A DNA stretch of 64,000 nucleotides, from assembly GCF_029351045.1 (NCBI RefSeq), contig NZ_JARKIN010000001.1:6415001-6479000 (forward strand), written 5' to 3'. Origin of the DNA: Streptomyces sp. WMMB303 (GTDB taxonomy: Bacteria > Actinomycetota > Actinomycetes > Streptomycetales > Streptomycetaceae). Positions 1 through 8,171 of this stretch are shown piece by piece. Numbering within the stretch: the first letter of the stretch is position 1; the number at the start of each line of letters is the position of its first letter. Below the pieces are notes generated by a model that ran no database searches, was not told where the DNA came from, and worked only from the letters and a program-made list of their open reading frames with translations. The position numbers were made by a program, and so were the translations under genes.

Positions 1-286
1 TGCCTTTCCCCGCCCGGCTCCAAATCGAGCCGAACCGCAAAAGCAATTCACCATGCCAAGGCACGACGAACAGACTCCCGCGAAGGGAGCGCGCTCAGTA
101 GTAGAGGTTCCGCCGGAACGGCGGGAGGATGTCACCAGAAGCCGTGACCGGCCGCTGACAACCCGAGGAACCTTACGGACCCATGGCCGCCGTGTCAACT
201 GCCGGTTTCCTCTCCCTTGCCTCGGCCGGCTCCCCCATCGGGCCCCGCTACCGGACCCTGCGCTCCGGCTCCGGATCCGGCTTCCG

Positions 287-2011
287 TCAACGGTCGTCCC
301 GGCCCCGGGTGCTGTGCTCCCGGGCGACGCGGTCCTTGGCCGAGAGCCTGCCGTCCCGGAAGCAGAGCCGGTACAGCGGCGAGTCGGCGAAGGTGGCGGT
401 GCGGTAGAAGCGGCACTCGTCGGTGTCGGCGGGGTCCGGGGGAACGCCGGACGGCCGGGTCTCCTCGTCGTACTGGTAGCCGGGCAGGCGCGGTGCCACG
501 GAGCTCTCCGGGGTGCCGATGCGCAGCCTGTCGTAGGTGCCGCGGGGCAGTACCGATTCGTGTGACGTGTAGATCTGGAAGCCGTACATCAGGATCGCCA
601 ACGCCGCGGTGGCGGCGGCCGGGATCCACAGCACGTTGACCACGCCGCGGTGTACGCGCCTGCGGGCCCGGGCCAGTTGCTCCTGTGAGCGGGACGGGCC
701 GATCAGCGCGTCCGAGGGAGCACGCGGAAGCGGCTCGGGGGTGAGCGGGAGGCGGGCCGTCACCTCGAAGCCGTCCCGGGTGGGACGGGCCCGGAAGGTG
801 CCGCCGAGCTGGCGGACGCGCTCGTCCAGACTGATCAGGCCGGTGCCGGAGCCGCTCTCCGGGGCCGGCGGCCCGGCATCCGTCGGCGCGTCCGGCGCCG
901 CGGAGTTGTGAACGCGCACGCTCAGGCAGTCGTCTTCTTTGCGCAGGTCGACGGCGATGCCGGAACCCGGCGCGTGCTTCGTCGCATTGGTCACCGCTTC
1001 CTGCACCACCCGGTGGACGGCCCGGTCGACCATCGGGGGCAGCGGGACGGACAGGTCTGTGGCGGCGTCCGGCGCCGCGGCGGTGCCGTGCTGGTGGAGG
1101 ACGATGTCGACTCCGGAGGCGGCGGTGCGCCCGACCAGTTCCGGAACGGTCTCGGAGGCGTCCTGCGGGAGCCCCGTCGTGTCCTGGCGGAGGAGGCCGA
1201 TGATCCGGTGCAGGCGTTCGGTGGCGTCGGCGGCGGCCTGCCGGAGTTCGGCGGCCGAGGCGCGGGCGTCCTCGTCGACTCCCCGGGAGACCTGGAGCCC
1301 GGCGGCCCGGACGGCGATGAGGCTGAGGTCGTGCCCGAGGGAGTCGTGCATGTCCCCCGCGATCCGGGACCGTTCGCGCAGCCGGGTCCGCTCCGCGACC
1401 AGTTGCTGTTCCCGCTCCATGCGGGCGGCCAGCTCCCAGCCCGCGCTCTGGAGTTCGTACTGCTGGCGGCGGAAGCGGCCCAGCAGCCACGGCAGGACCC
1501 CGGCGAAGACGACCGTCGTGACCAGTGTGAACCAGTCCCACAGGTCGGCGCCCGGCAGCGTGAGCGCGGAGACGAGTCCGGCCGCGCACAGCAGTACGGC
1601 GGCGGCGATCGAAGGGCGCACGTCCTCCGCGCGGCGACCGAGCAGAAAGCTGAGCGCGACCAGAGCCGGGCAGAAGGTGCTGGTGAACAGCTCGGGGGTG
1701 GCGGCGAGGCTGAGTACGGCGGGCACGGCGGCTGCTGCCAGCGGGGCCCGGCGGCTCAGGGGTGCCGCGAGGGCGAACAGCGGCGCGGCCACCGCGCGCA
1801 GCCAGAGCGGGAGGTCCGTGAAGAAGGGGAGCGGGTAGGAGATGAACAGCCACAGGGCCAGGTCGGCGAGGGCCTCCCTGACGCGTCGACGGCGCAGCGC
1901 CTCCCGCAGGCGGTCCCGGACGCCACCTCGCCGACCGGTTGGAGGGTCGGCCCCGAGGCGCCCGGCCGGCCGGCGGGTGCGGGGGTGTACGGGGGAGTTC
2001 ACCTTGGTCAC
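287..2011 (-). CDS. Sensor histidine kinase with C-terminal membrane/ectodomain extension
   Basis: NarL-type sensor kinase of a two-component system. The N-terminal third (about residues 40-175) is a block of hydrophobic helices. It is followed by a HisKA_3 dimerisation domain with the phospho-acceptor in RSRIAGDMHDSLGHD (about His222) and an HATPase with EAVTNATKHA and a GTGLISLDERV glycine box. After the ATPase (about residue 430) the protein continues for some 140 residues: a basic linker, one clear membrane segment (about 457-477) and a C-terminal tail with two cysteines in an ECRFYRT...YRLCFRD context, predicted outside the cell. Start: GTG at 2011. A second in-frame GTG at 2002 lies 7 nt after a TACCGT box (2010-2015) and would be a leaderless start. 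No partner response regulator is visible; it may lie left of the window. Confidence 0.9.
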   Translation of the reverse strand: MTKVNSPVHPRTRRPAGRLGADPPTGRRGGVRDRLREALRRRRVREALADLALWLFISYPLPFFTDLPLWLRAVAAPLFALAAPLSRRAPLAAAAVPAVLSLAATPELFTSTFCPALVALSFLLGRRAEDVRPSIAAAVLLCAAGLVSALTLPGADLWDWFTLVTTVVFAGVLPWLLGRFRRQQYELQSAGWELAARMEREQQLVAERTRLRERSRIAGDMHDSLGHDLSLIAVRAAGLQVSRGVDEDARASAAELRQAAADATERLHRIIGLLRQDTTGLPQDASETVPELVGRTAASGVDIVLHQHGTAAAPDAATDLSVPLPPMVDRAVHRVVQEAVTNATKHAPGSGIAVDLRKEDDCLSVRVHNSAAPDAPTDAGPPAPESGSGTGLISLDERVRQLGGTFRARPTRDGFEVTARLPLTPEPLPRAPSDALIGPSRSQEQLARARRRVHRGVVNVLWIPAAATAALAILMYGFQIYTSHESVLPRGTYDRLRIGTPESSVAPRLPGYQYDEETRPSGVPPDPADTDECRFYRTATFADSPLYRLCFRDGRLSAKDRVAREHSTRGRDDR

Positions 2012-2112
2012 GGTACGCGGCGCCCCCTACGGGGGCCTCTGTCGAAAGTGCAGGGCACCCGGCGACGATCGTGCGCAGCGGGCCGGCTGCGCTGCTCCGT
2101 ACGTTCCGGGGC

Positions 2113-2787
2113 ATGAACGAGGCGATAGTGCACGCGGTCGAGGGCTTCGTCAGTACACCGTGGGTGTATCTGGCGCTGTTCGGGATCGCGATGCTGGACG
2201 GATTCTTCCCCGTGGTGCCGAGCGAGACGCTGGTGATCACGCTGGGGGTGTTCGCGGCGACACAGGCCGATCCGGCGCTGGGGCTGGTGATCGTGGTGGC
2301 GGCGCTCGGTGCGTTCGCCGGGGACCACATCTCGTATGCGCTCGGCAGGCGGTCGGGGGCGCGTATCCGGGAGCGGCTGCGGAAGGGGAGCCGGGCGCAT
2401 CGGGTGTACGAGCGGGTGGGGCGGATGCTGGCCGAGCGGGGCGGGCTCGTGCTGGTGGCGGCGCGCTACATCCCCGGGGGGAGGACGGCCGCCACCCTCA
2501 CCACCGGGGCGACGGGGTTCCCGCGTCGGTCGTTCACCCGGTACGACGCCGTCGCGGCGGTGAGCTGGGCGGTCTACTCGGCCTGCCTGGGGTATGCGGG
2601 CGGCACCGCGTTCGAGGAGACGCCGCTGTACGGGGTGGCGCTGGGGCTGGCCCTGGCGTTCACGATCACGCTGGTGCACGAGGGGGTCCGCGGGGTCCGG
2701 CTGCGGCTGCGGGCTCGGGCGTCCGCTCCCGGGGAGCCGGGCTCGGACCGGGTGCGGGCGGCCGAGCCCGGGGGGCAGCGCTGCTAG
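2113..2787 (+). CDS. DedA family membrane protein
   Basis: A 224-residue integral membrane protein of the DedA/SNARE-associated (VTT) family. Members act in the cytoplasmic membrane and some are lipid or small-molecule flippases. The N-terminus carries the family signature (GFFPVVPSETLVITLGVFA). The middle has the amphipathic GDHISYALGRRSG segment and the conserved RYIPGGRTAATLTTG loop with its essential arginine, and hydrophobic helices follow at the C-terminus. Start: the frame is open upstream to 1939, but ATG 2113 begins the family homology and sits 7 nt after a TACGTT box (2100-2105), which suggests a leaderless transcript. It is divergent from the histidine kinase and convergent with proC. 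Substrate cannot be told from sequence. Confidence 0.9.
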   Translation: MNEAIVHAVEGFVSTPWVYLALFGIAMLDGFFPVVPSETLVITLGVFAATQADPALGLVIVVAALGAFAGDHISYALGRRSGARIRERLRKGSRAHRVYERVGRMLAERGGLVLVAARYIPGGRTAATLTTGATGFPRRSFTRYDAVAAVSWAVYSACLGYAGGTAFEETPLYGVALGLALAFTITLVHEGVRGVRLRLRARASAPGEPGSDRVRAAEPGGQRC

Positions 2788-2817
2788 CCGTCGGTACGTG
2801 GCAGCTCGGCGGGGCGG

Positions 2818-3621
2818 CTAACCGCCGAGTTCGCGGCTGCGGTCACGGGCGGCCTCGATGGCGTCGATGAAGGCGGCGCGTACGCGGTGGTTCTCCAGTT
2901 CGCGGATGGCGTTGATGGTCGTGCCGCCGGGCGAGGTGACGTTCTCGCGGAGGGTGACGGGGTGTTCGCCGCTGTCCCGGAGCATGGTGGCGGCGCCGAC
3001 GGCGGCCTGGACGATCAGTTCGTGCGCCTTGTCGCGCGGGAGGCCGAGCTGGATGCCCGCGTCGGTCATGGCCTCGACCAGGAAGAAGAAGTAGGCGGGG
3101 CCCGAGCCGGAGAGGGCGGTGGCCGCGTCCTGCTGGTTCTCCGGGAGGCGGAGGGTCTTGCCGACGCCGCCGAAGATCTCGTCGGCGAGCTTGAGGTGGT
3201 CCTCGGTGGCGTGGGTGCCGGGGGAGATGACGGACATGGCCTCGTCGACCAGGGCCGGGGTGTTGGCCATCACACGGATGACCGGGGTGCCCTCGGCGAG
3301 GCGCTGTTCCAGGGAGCGGGTGGTGATGCCGGCCGCGCCGCTGATCACCAGGCGGTCCGCGGGGACGTGCGGGGCGAGCTCGTCCAGCAGTGCGGCCATG
3401 TCCTGCGGTTTGGGGGTGAGGATGAGGGTGTCGGCGCGCGCGGCGGCCTCGGCGTTGCCGACGGTCTCCACCTCGTAGCGTCGGCGCAGTTCCGCGGCGC
3501 GCTCCGGGCGGCGCGCGGTGGCCAGCAGGCGGGCGGGTGACCAGCCGCCCCTGAGCATGCCGGAGAGCAGCGCTTCGCCGATCTTGCCGGTGCCGAGGAC
3601 CGCGACGTTCTGGGGGGTCAT
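2818..3621 (-). CDS. proC: Pyrroline-5-carboxylate reductase
   Basis: Last step of proline synthesis: NAD(P)H-dependent reduction of 1-pyrroline-5-carboxylate to L-proline in the cytosol. At 267 residues it has the usual length. The N-terminal Rossmann site is VAVLGTGKIGEALLSGM. The middle has ILTPKPQDM and VISGAAGITT, then RVMANTPALVDEAMS. The dimerisation domain carries ALSGSGPAYFFFLVEAM and the C-terminal VTSPGGTTINAI signature. The frame extends upstream to 3714, but the Rossmann fold begins at ATG 3621, so I place the start there. A perfect 16-bp palindrome lies 60 nt upstream (3680-3695). Confidence 0.96.
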   Translation of the reverse strand: MTPQNVAVLGTGKIGEALLSGMLRGGWSPARLLATARRPERAAELRRRYEVETVGNAEAAARADTLILTPKPQDMAALLDELAPHVPADRLVISGAAGITTRSLEQRLAEGTPVIRVMANTPALVDEAMSVISPGTHATEDHLKLADEIFGGVGKTLRLPENQQDAATALSGSGPAYFFFLVEAMTDAGIQLGLPRDKAHELIVQAAVGAATMLRDSGEHPVTLRENVTSPGGTTINAIRELENHRVRAAFIDAIEAARDRSRELGG

Positions 3622-3679
3622 GGGTGCTTCACCTCGTGCCTCGTTGCGCGCGTCGGGCGGGCCCGTCCGTGTCCGCCCT

Positions 3680-3695
3680 GTCCACGTTCGTGGAC
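3680..3695. promoter_or_regulatory. Palindrome upstream of proC
   Basis: GTCCACG-TT-CGTGGAC is a perfect 7+7 bp inverted repeat centred 66 nt before the proC start. It is too short for a terminator on its own and sits where an operator would be expected. No regulator is implied by neighbours. Confidence 0.3.
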
Positions 3696-3732
3696 GCGGT
3701 GCCCATCCTCGCACCGGTTCGCGCTCCGTAGC

Positions 3733-3761
3733 GGGGCCGTTCCACAGCGCGGACCGGCCCC
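3733..3761 (-). terminator. Possible terminator after the ABC exporter operon
   Basis: GGGGCCG (3733-3739) pairs with CGGCCCC (3755-3761) across a 15-nt loop, about 30 nt beyond the permease stop codon. There is no T run. Modest support. Confidence 0.35.
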
Positions 3762-3789
3762 GGCGGTCGAGCGGCCCGCACGGTCCGGG

Positions 3790-4527
3790 TCAGGTGGTGC
3801 GGCGGCGGAGGGTGGCGGCGCCGAGGAAGAGGACGAGGAGGGCGCAGCCGGCGACGACGGCCACGTCGCGGACGAAGTCCCCGGTGGCGTCGGGGTGTTT
3901 GAGCACCTCCGTCATTCCGTCGACGGCGTAGGACATGGGCAGCACGTCAGAGATCGCCTCCAGGGCCGGCTGCATGCTGCTGCGGGGGGCGAACAGGCCG
4001 CACAGCAGGATCTGCGGGAAGATCACCGCGGGCATGAACTGGACCACCTGGAACTCGGACGCGGCGAACGCGGAGACGAAGAGCCCGAGCGCCGTGCCGA
4101 GCAGCGCGTCGAGCAGGGCGACGAGCAGCAGCAGCCAGGGCGAGCCGGCGATGTCGAGATCCAGCAGCCCGACCGCGACGCCGGTGGCGACGGACGCCTG
4201 GACGACGGCGAGGGCGCCGAAGGCCAGGGCGTAGCCGAGGATCAGGTCGGCCTTGCCCAGGGGCATCGACAGCAGGCGCTCCAGGGTGCCGGAGGTGCGC
4301 TCGCGCAGCGTGGCGATGGAGGTGACCAGGAACATCGTCACCAGCGGGAAGATGCCCAGCAGTGAGGCCCCGATGCTGTCGAAGGAGCGCCGGTCGGCGT
4401 CGAAGACGTAGTAGAGCAGGACCAGCAGCAGGACCGGGACGAGCAGCAGCAGTGCGATGGTGCGCGGGTCGTGGGCGAGTTGGCGCAGGACTCGGCGTGC
4501 GGTGGCGAAGGTGCGGGCGGTGTTCAC
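3790..4527 (-). CDS. ABC-2 type exporter permease
   Basis: Membrane subunit of a two-gene ABC exporter, 245 residues with six predicted membrane helices. It has the ABC-2 layout: first helix LLLLVPVLLLVLLYY, a cytoplasmic loop RERTSGTLERLLSMPLGKADLILGYAL typical of DrrB/NodJ-like permeases, then IFPQILLCGLF and VLPMSYAVDGM. Start: GTG 4527 overlaps the ATPase stop by 4 nt (GTGA), so translation is coupled, although the frame is open upstream. Substrate unknown; drugs, lipids or peptides are typical for this family. Confidence 0.92.
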   Translation of the reverse strand: MNTARTFATARRVLRQLAHDPRTIALLLLVPVLLLVLLYYVFDADRRSFDSIGASLLGIFPLVTMFLVTSIATLRERTSGTLERLLSMPLGKADLILGYALAFGALAVVQASVATGVAVGLLDLDIAGSPWLLLLVALLDALLGTALGLFVSAFAASEFQVVQFMPAVIFPQILLCGLFAPRSSMQPALEAISDVLPMSYAVDGMTEVLKHPDATGDFVRDVAVVAGCALLVLFLGAATLRRRTT

Positions 4528-5336
4528 GGGGTGCCTCGCAGGGGGTGGTCGGCGGGTTCGGCGCGGGCGGATTCGACGAGTTGGAGGAAGGCGTCCTCGA
4601 CGGTGTCGCTGCCGGTGGCCTCGCGGAGTGCCTGCGGGGTGTCGGCGGCGAGCAGGGTGCCGTCCCGGACGAGGAGCAGCTGTTCGCAGCGGTCGGCCTC
4701 GTCCATCACGTGGGAGGAGATCAGCAGGGTGGTGCCGTGTGCGGCCAGGCGGTGGAAGAGGTTCCACAGGTCGCGGCGGAGCACGGGGTCGAGGCCGACG
4801 GTGGGTTCGTCCAGGACGAGCAGCTCGGGGTTGCCGAGCAGGGCGACGGCGAGGGAGACGCGGGAGGACTGGCCGCCGGAGAGGTTGCCCGCCAGGTCGT
4901 CGGCGTGGGAGGTGAGGTCGACGTCGGTGAGGGCCCGGGTGACGGAGGCTGCGCGGTCGGCGCGCGGGATGCCGAGGATCGCGGCGTAGTAGTCGAGGTT
5001 CTGCCGGGCGGTCAGGTCCGCGTAGACGGAGGGGGACTGGGTGACGTAGCCGACGCGGGAGCGCAGCGGTGCGGAGCCGGCGGGCCGGCCCAGGATGTCG
5101 AGGGTGCCGGTGACCTTGGCCTGGGTGCCGACGATGGCTCGGATGAGGGTGGATTTGCCGCTGCCGGAGGGCCCGAGGAGGCCGGTGACGGTGCCCGGGG
5201 TGACGTCGAAGGAGAGCTGGTCGAGGACCCGGCGGCGGCCGCGGATCACGGTGAGGCCGCGGGCGTGGACGGCGGGCGGGTCCGCGGCCGGGTCTGCGGT
5301 GGGCGGCTCGGTGGAGCCGCGCGGAGATTTATTCAT
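4524..5336 (-). CDS. ABC exporter ATP-binding protein
   Basis: Energising subunit of the exporter, 270 residues. It has Walker A GLLGPSGSGKSTL, the Q-loop YVTQSPSVYADLTARQNL, signature LSGGQSSRVSLAVAL, Walker B LLVLDEPTVGLDP and the switch histidine in LLISSHVMDEAD. It resembles DrrA/CcmA-type drug-export ATPases. Start: ATG 5336. The frame runs further upstream, but a well-spaced promoter (TTGACG-17-CATAAT on the minus strand, 5347-5375) ends only 10 nt before this ATG, so the transcript should be leaderless or nearly so. The start codon lies inside an 18-bp palindrome, so a repressor bound there would block transcription. Confidence 0.94.
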   Translation of the reverse strand: MNKSPRGSTEPPTADPAADPPAVHARGLTVIRGRRRVLDQLSFDVTPGTVTGLLGPSGSGKSTLIRAIVGTQAKVTGTLDILGRPAGSAPLRSRVGYVTQSPSVYADLTARQNLDYYAAILGIPRADRAASVTRALTDVDLTSHADDLAGNLSGGQSSRVSLAVALLGNPELLVLDEPTVGLDPVLRRDLWNLFHRLAAHGTTLLISSHVMDEADRCEQLLLVRDGTLLAADTPQALREATGSDTVEDAFLQLVESARAEPADHPLRGTP

Positions 5337-5348
5337 CACGTGATGAAT
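5331..5348. promoter_or_regulatory. Operator palindrome over the ABC exporter start
   Basis: ATTCATCAC-GTGATGAAT is a perfect 18-bp palindrome that covers the predicted transcription start and the ATG of the ABC ATPase gene and touches the -10 box. This is a repressor-type geometry, as for a TetR, MarR, PadR or GntR protein. No such regulator is encoded directly beside it. Confidence 0.75.
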
Positions 5349-5375
5349 TATGTGGCGGCGGTACGGCCGCGTCAA
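5347..5375 (-). promoter_or_regulatory. Housekeeping-type promoter of the ABC exporter operon
   Basis: On the minus strand, TTGACG (5370-5375) is followed after 17 bp by CATAAT (5347-5352). The start site would fall near 5340, giving a leader of only a few nucleotides before ATG 5336. Confidence 0.7.
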
Positions 5376-5392
5376 GCGGCCGGAACGGAAAG

Positions 5393-5438
5393 CGGCGGTG
5401 CCGGTCCCCTGCGTGGCTGCAGGGGACCGGCACCGCCG
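5393..5438. terminator. Strong terminator hairpin after the MMPL gene
   Basis: A perfect 20-bp stem (5393-5412 with 5419-5438) closes on a 6-nt loop. It lies 41-86 nt downstream of the MMPL stop codon and just upstream of the ABC promoter, insulating the two same-strand units. Confidence 0.85.
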
Positions 5439-5478
5439 GTGGCACGGGTGCGCCGCTCTCGGTCGGCGGCCGGTCAGG

Positions 5479-7689
5479 TCAGACGCGCTCCAGCGACCGG
5501 CCCCCCGGATCCGGGGAGCTCCCGGCCTCCCCGGTGCCGCCCTCCTCCGGAGCACGGGACCCGGCGGGCGGCTGCTGAGCCCGGCCCAGCCGGCTCGGCC
5601 ACCAGATGCGGGCCCCGATGTCGAGCGCCAGCGACGGCACCAGCACGGTGCGGACCAGGAAGGTGTCCAGCAGGACGCCGATGCCGACCAGCACGCCGAG
5701 CTGGGCCATCGACACCAGCGGCATGGAGGCGATGACCGCGAAGGTGGCCGCCAGCACGATGCCCGCCGAGGTGATCACCCCGCCGGTGGAGCTGAGCCCG
5801 GTCAGCACCCCCGCGCGGTGGCCGCGCAGCGCCACCTCCTCGCGGACCCGGGTCATCAGGAAGATGTTGTAGTCGATGCCCAGCGCCACCAGGAACACGA
5901 AGCCCATCAGCGGGAGGGAGTTGTCCATGGCGGGGAAGTCCAGCAGGTACGCGAAGACCAGATGCGAGGCCCCCAGCGCCCCGAAGTAGGACAGCACCAC
6001 CGTGGCCAGCAGCACCAGCGGCGCGAGCAGCGAGCGCAGCAGCGCCACCAGGACGAGCAGGACGACGGCGAGCACGACCGGGATGACGATCTTCAGATCG
6101 CTCTCCGCGGCGCGCCGGGTGTCCAGCGACTCCGCCGTCGTACCGCCCACCAGGGCCTCGGCCCCGTCCACCCGGTGCACCGCCGTACGCAGCCGGTCGA
6201 CGGTGCGCTCGGCCGCCGCGCTGTCCGGCGCGTCCCGCAGGACGACCGACAGGGAGGTCAGCGACCCGTCGGCGGTGCGGTCGGCGGTCTCGACGGACTC
6301 CACCCCGGGGACCGCGGCGGCCGCCCGCTCGGTCGCGGCCCGCGCCGCCGTCCGCACGACCACGGTGGCCGGGTCGGAGGAGCCGGACGGGTAGTGCGCG
6401 GAGAGCTTCTCCTGGGCGACCACCGACTCCGGCTTGTCCTGGAACATCTCCGCGTTCGTCAGGCCCATGGTGATACCGGTCGCGCTCAGCGCCAGCACGG
6501 CGGTGACGGCGACGGACATCAGCCAGGACCAGCGCGGACGGCGGTCCAGCAGCGCGCCGATCCGGGTCCAGACCGTACGGGTGGCCTGCTGCCCGGCCTC
6601 CTCCGCCGCCGGAGCCCCGGTGCAGCGGGGAACGAACGGCCAGAACATCCAGCGGCCCGTCACCACCAGCAGAGCCGGCAGCACGGTGATCATCGCCAGC
6701 AGGGCGCAGACCACGCCGACGGCTCCGACCAGGCCCAGCGAGCGGGAGGAGTTGATGTCCGCGAAGGCCAGGCAGGCCAGCCCGACGGCGATGGTGCCCG
6801 CCGAAGCCACGATCGCCGGGCCGGAGCGGCGCAGCGCCAGCCGCATCGCGTCGTGCCGGTCCTCGTGGCGCTGCAACTCCTCCCGGTAGCGGGCGATGAG
6901 CAGCAGCGCGTAGTCGGTACCGACCCCGAAGACCAGCACCATGAGGATGCCGGCGCTCTGCGGGTCGACGGGCAGCGCGGCGTACTTGGCCAGCACGAAG
7001 GTGACGACCTGGGTGAGGACCGCGGCGAAGCCGACCGACAGCACCGGGGCGAGCCACAGCAGCGGGCTGCGGTAGGTGAGCAGGAGCAGCAGGGTGACGA
7101 CGGCACCGGTGGCCAGCATCAGCGTGGAGTCGAGGTTGTCGAAGACCTCGATGCTGTCGATCAGCGATCCGGCCGGGCCGCCGACCTCGACGTCGAGACC
7201 GGGCGGTGCGTTGGCCGCCGCGACCGAGCGGACCTTCTCCACGTCACCGGTGATGTCGTCCCCGGCGGTGGAGAGCGGCACCACCAGCATCAGCGCCTTG
7301 CCGTCCGCGGACGGGACCGGCCCGCCGATCTGCTCACCCCGGGCCACCAGCGGCGCGAAGTCGGCGCGGTCGGCGCGGGCCTCGGCGGCGTCGGCCGGAG
7401 TGGTGGCGGACCCGCGGGAGTAGACGACCACCGCGGGGATGATCTCGTCCTCGCCGCGGAACTTCTCCAGCTCGGTGTTGACCTGGGCCGACTCGGCGCT
7501 GCCGGGCAGGAACGCGTTGGAGCTGCTGTCCTCGACCTCGCCGAGCTTGCCGGCCAGCGGGCCGAGCGCCGCGACGAGGATCAGCCAGGCCGCGAGGACC
7601 AGCCACTTGGCGCGCCTGCCGCCGGGGGCCGTGGCCAGGCGGCGCAGCAGGGGGGTACTCCCGGCCGGGGGTCGGGGGCGGGCAGGCAT
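5479..7689 (-). CDS. MMPL family RND transporter
   Basis: A 736-residue membrane exporter of the MMPL/RND family, whose members move lipids, siderophores or drugs out of the cell by proton motive force. It has the expected duplicated layout: one N-terminal helix (WLVLAAWLILVAALGPLAGKL), a large extracytoplasmic domain, a bundle of helices with GVGTDYALLLIARYREEL, a linker, a second extracytoplasmic domain and a second bundle with the matching GIDYNIFLMTRVREEV. The acidic residues in both central helices of the proton relay are present. Start: ATG 7689 has a strong ribosome site (GGAGGT, 6 nt spacing), although the frame stays open to 8247. The upstream regulator pair (8596-7881) probably belongs functionally. 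Confidence 0.94.
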   Translation of the reverse strand: MPARPRPPAGSTPLLRRLATAPGGRRAKWLVLAAWLILVAALGPLAGKLGEVEDSSSNAFLPGSAESAQVNTELEKFRGEDEIIPAVVVYSRGSATTPADAAEARADRADFAPLVARGEQIGGPVPSADGKALMLVVPLSTAGDDITGDVEKVRSVAAANAPPGLDVEVGGPAGSLIDSIEVFDNLDSTLMLATGAVVTLLLLLTYRSPLLWLAPVLSVGFAAVLTQVVTFVLAKYAALPVDPQSAGILMVLVFGVGTDYALLLIARYREELQRHEDRHDAMRLALRRSGPAIVASAGTIAVGLACLAFADINSSRSLGLVGAVGVVCALLAMITVLPALLVVTGRWMFWPFVPRCTGAPAAEEAGQQATRTVWTRIGALLDRRPRWSWLMSVAVTAVLALSATGITMGLTNAEMFQDKPESVVAQEKLSAHYPSGSSDPATVVVRTAARAATERAAAAVPGVESVETADRTADGSLTSLSVVLRDAPDSAAAERTVDRLRTAVHRVDGAEALVGGTTAESLDTRRAAESDLKIVIPVVLAVVLLVLVALLRSLLAPLVLLATVVLSYFGALGASHLVFAYLLDFPAMDNSLPLMGFVFLVALGIDYNIFLMTRVREEVALRGHRAGVLTGLSSTGGVITSAGIVLAATFAVIASMPLVSMAQLGVLVGIGVLLDTFLVRTVLVPSLALDIGARIWWPSRLGRAQQPPAGSRAPEEGGTGEAGSSPDPGGRSLERV

Positions 7690-7750
7690 GGGTAACCTCC
7701 ATGGTGTGGGTGCGGGACGCGAGGGGTTCGCGGAATGCTCGCGCTCACAG

Positions 7751-7782
7751 GTACGGCCGGGAGTTGCCGCTCCCGGCCGTAC
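7751..7782. terminator. Terminator hairpin after the regulator/membrane pair
   Basis: GTACGGCCGGGAG (7751-7763) pairs perfectly with 7770-7782 across a 6-nt loop, about 100 nt past the stop of the 96-residue gene. Three copies of CGTACGGGG lie between it and that stop (about 7819-7869). Confidence 0.7.
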
Positions 7783-7880
7783 GAGCGCCGGTGGCCGCCG
7801 CGGTGCGGCGGAGGTGACTCGTACGGGGCCGTACGGGGCCCGGGAAGTCCGGAAAGTCCGTACGGGGGTGCTGCGGGGCT

Positions 7881-8171
7881 CTACTCGACTTCGCGCATCA
7901 TCTTCTCCATCGAGGCGATCGACTGCCGGGCCTGCGTCAGCTCGTCCAGGGTGCGGCGGTGCAGCTCGACGTTGTCCTCCAGGAGCTGCGCGTACTTGTC
8001 GGTCAGCGCCCGGTACTGGTCCTCGCGGGCGGCCAGCATGCGGGCCCGCCAGGTGGCGGCGATCTGCCAGACGATGACGGTCAGCAGGACGAAGACGCCT
8101 CCGGTGCCGAGCGCCGCCGCCCAGATACCGGCCGGATCGACCTCTGCCGCGGTCGTGAGCTGCTCGTTCAC
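7881..8171 (-). CDS. Small membrane protein with coiled coil
   Basis: A 96-residue protein that I cannot assign to a named family. One N-terminal membrane helix (about residues 17-39, GTGGVFVLLTVIVWQIAATW) is followed by a long cytoplasmic alpha-helical stretch rich in Glu, Gln, Arg and Leu (about 42-95) that looks like a coiled coil. Start: GTG 8171 overlaps the stop of the upstream regulator by 4 nt (GTGA), so the two are translationally coupled. The coupling suggests the membrane protein signals to, sequesters or scaffolds the regulator, or serves the MMPL exporter downstream. That is inference. Confidence 0.85.
   Translation of the reverse strand: MNEQLTTAAEVDPAGIWAAALGTGGVFVLLTVIVWQIAATWRARMLAAREDQYRALTDKYAQLLEDNVELHRRTLDELTQARQSIASMEKMMREVE

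Noticed and set aside
1-286. Response regulator partner for the first histidine kinase
   Set aside because: No receiver or HTH motif in any frame of the first 286 bases; the partner, if linked, is left of the window.
195-2330. Long antisense/other-frame reading frames over the first kinase and DedA genes
   Set aside because: Their translations are Arg/Pro/Gly-rich without domain motifs, as expected of shadow frames in very GC-rich DNA; the kinase and DedA motifs fix the true frames.
5350-7695. A 781-codon plus-strand frame opposite the MMPL gene
   Set aside because: Composition (Gln, His, Arg) typical of antisense of hydrophobic membrane protein genes.
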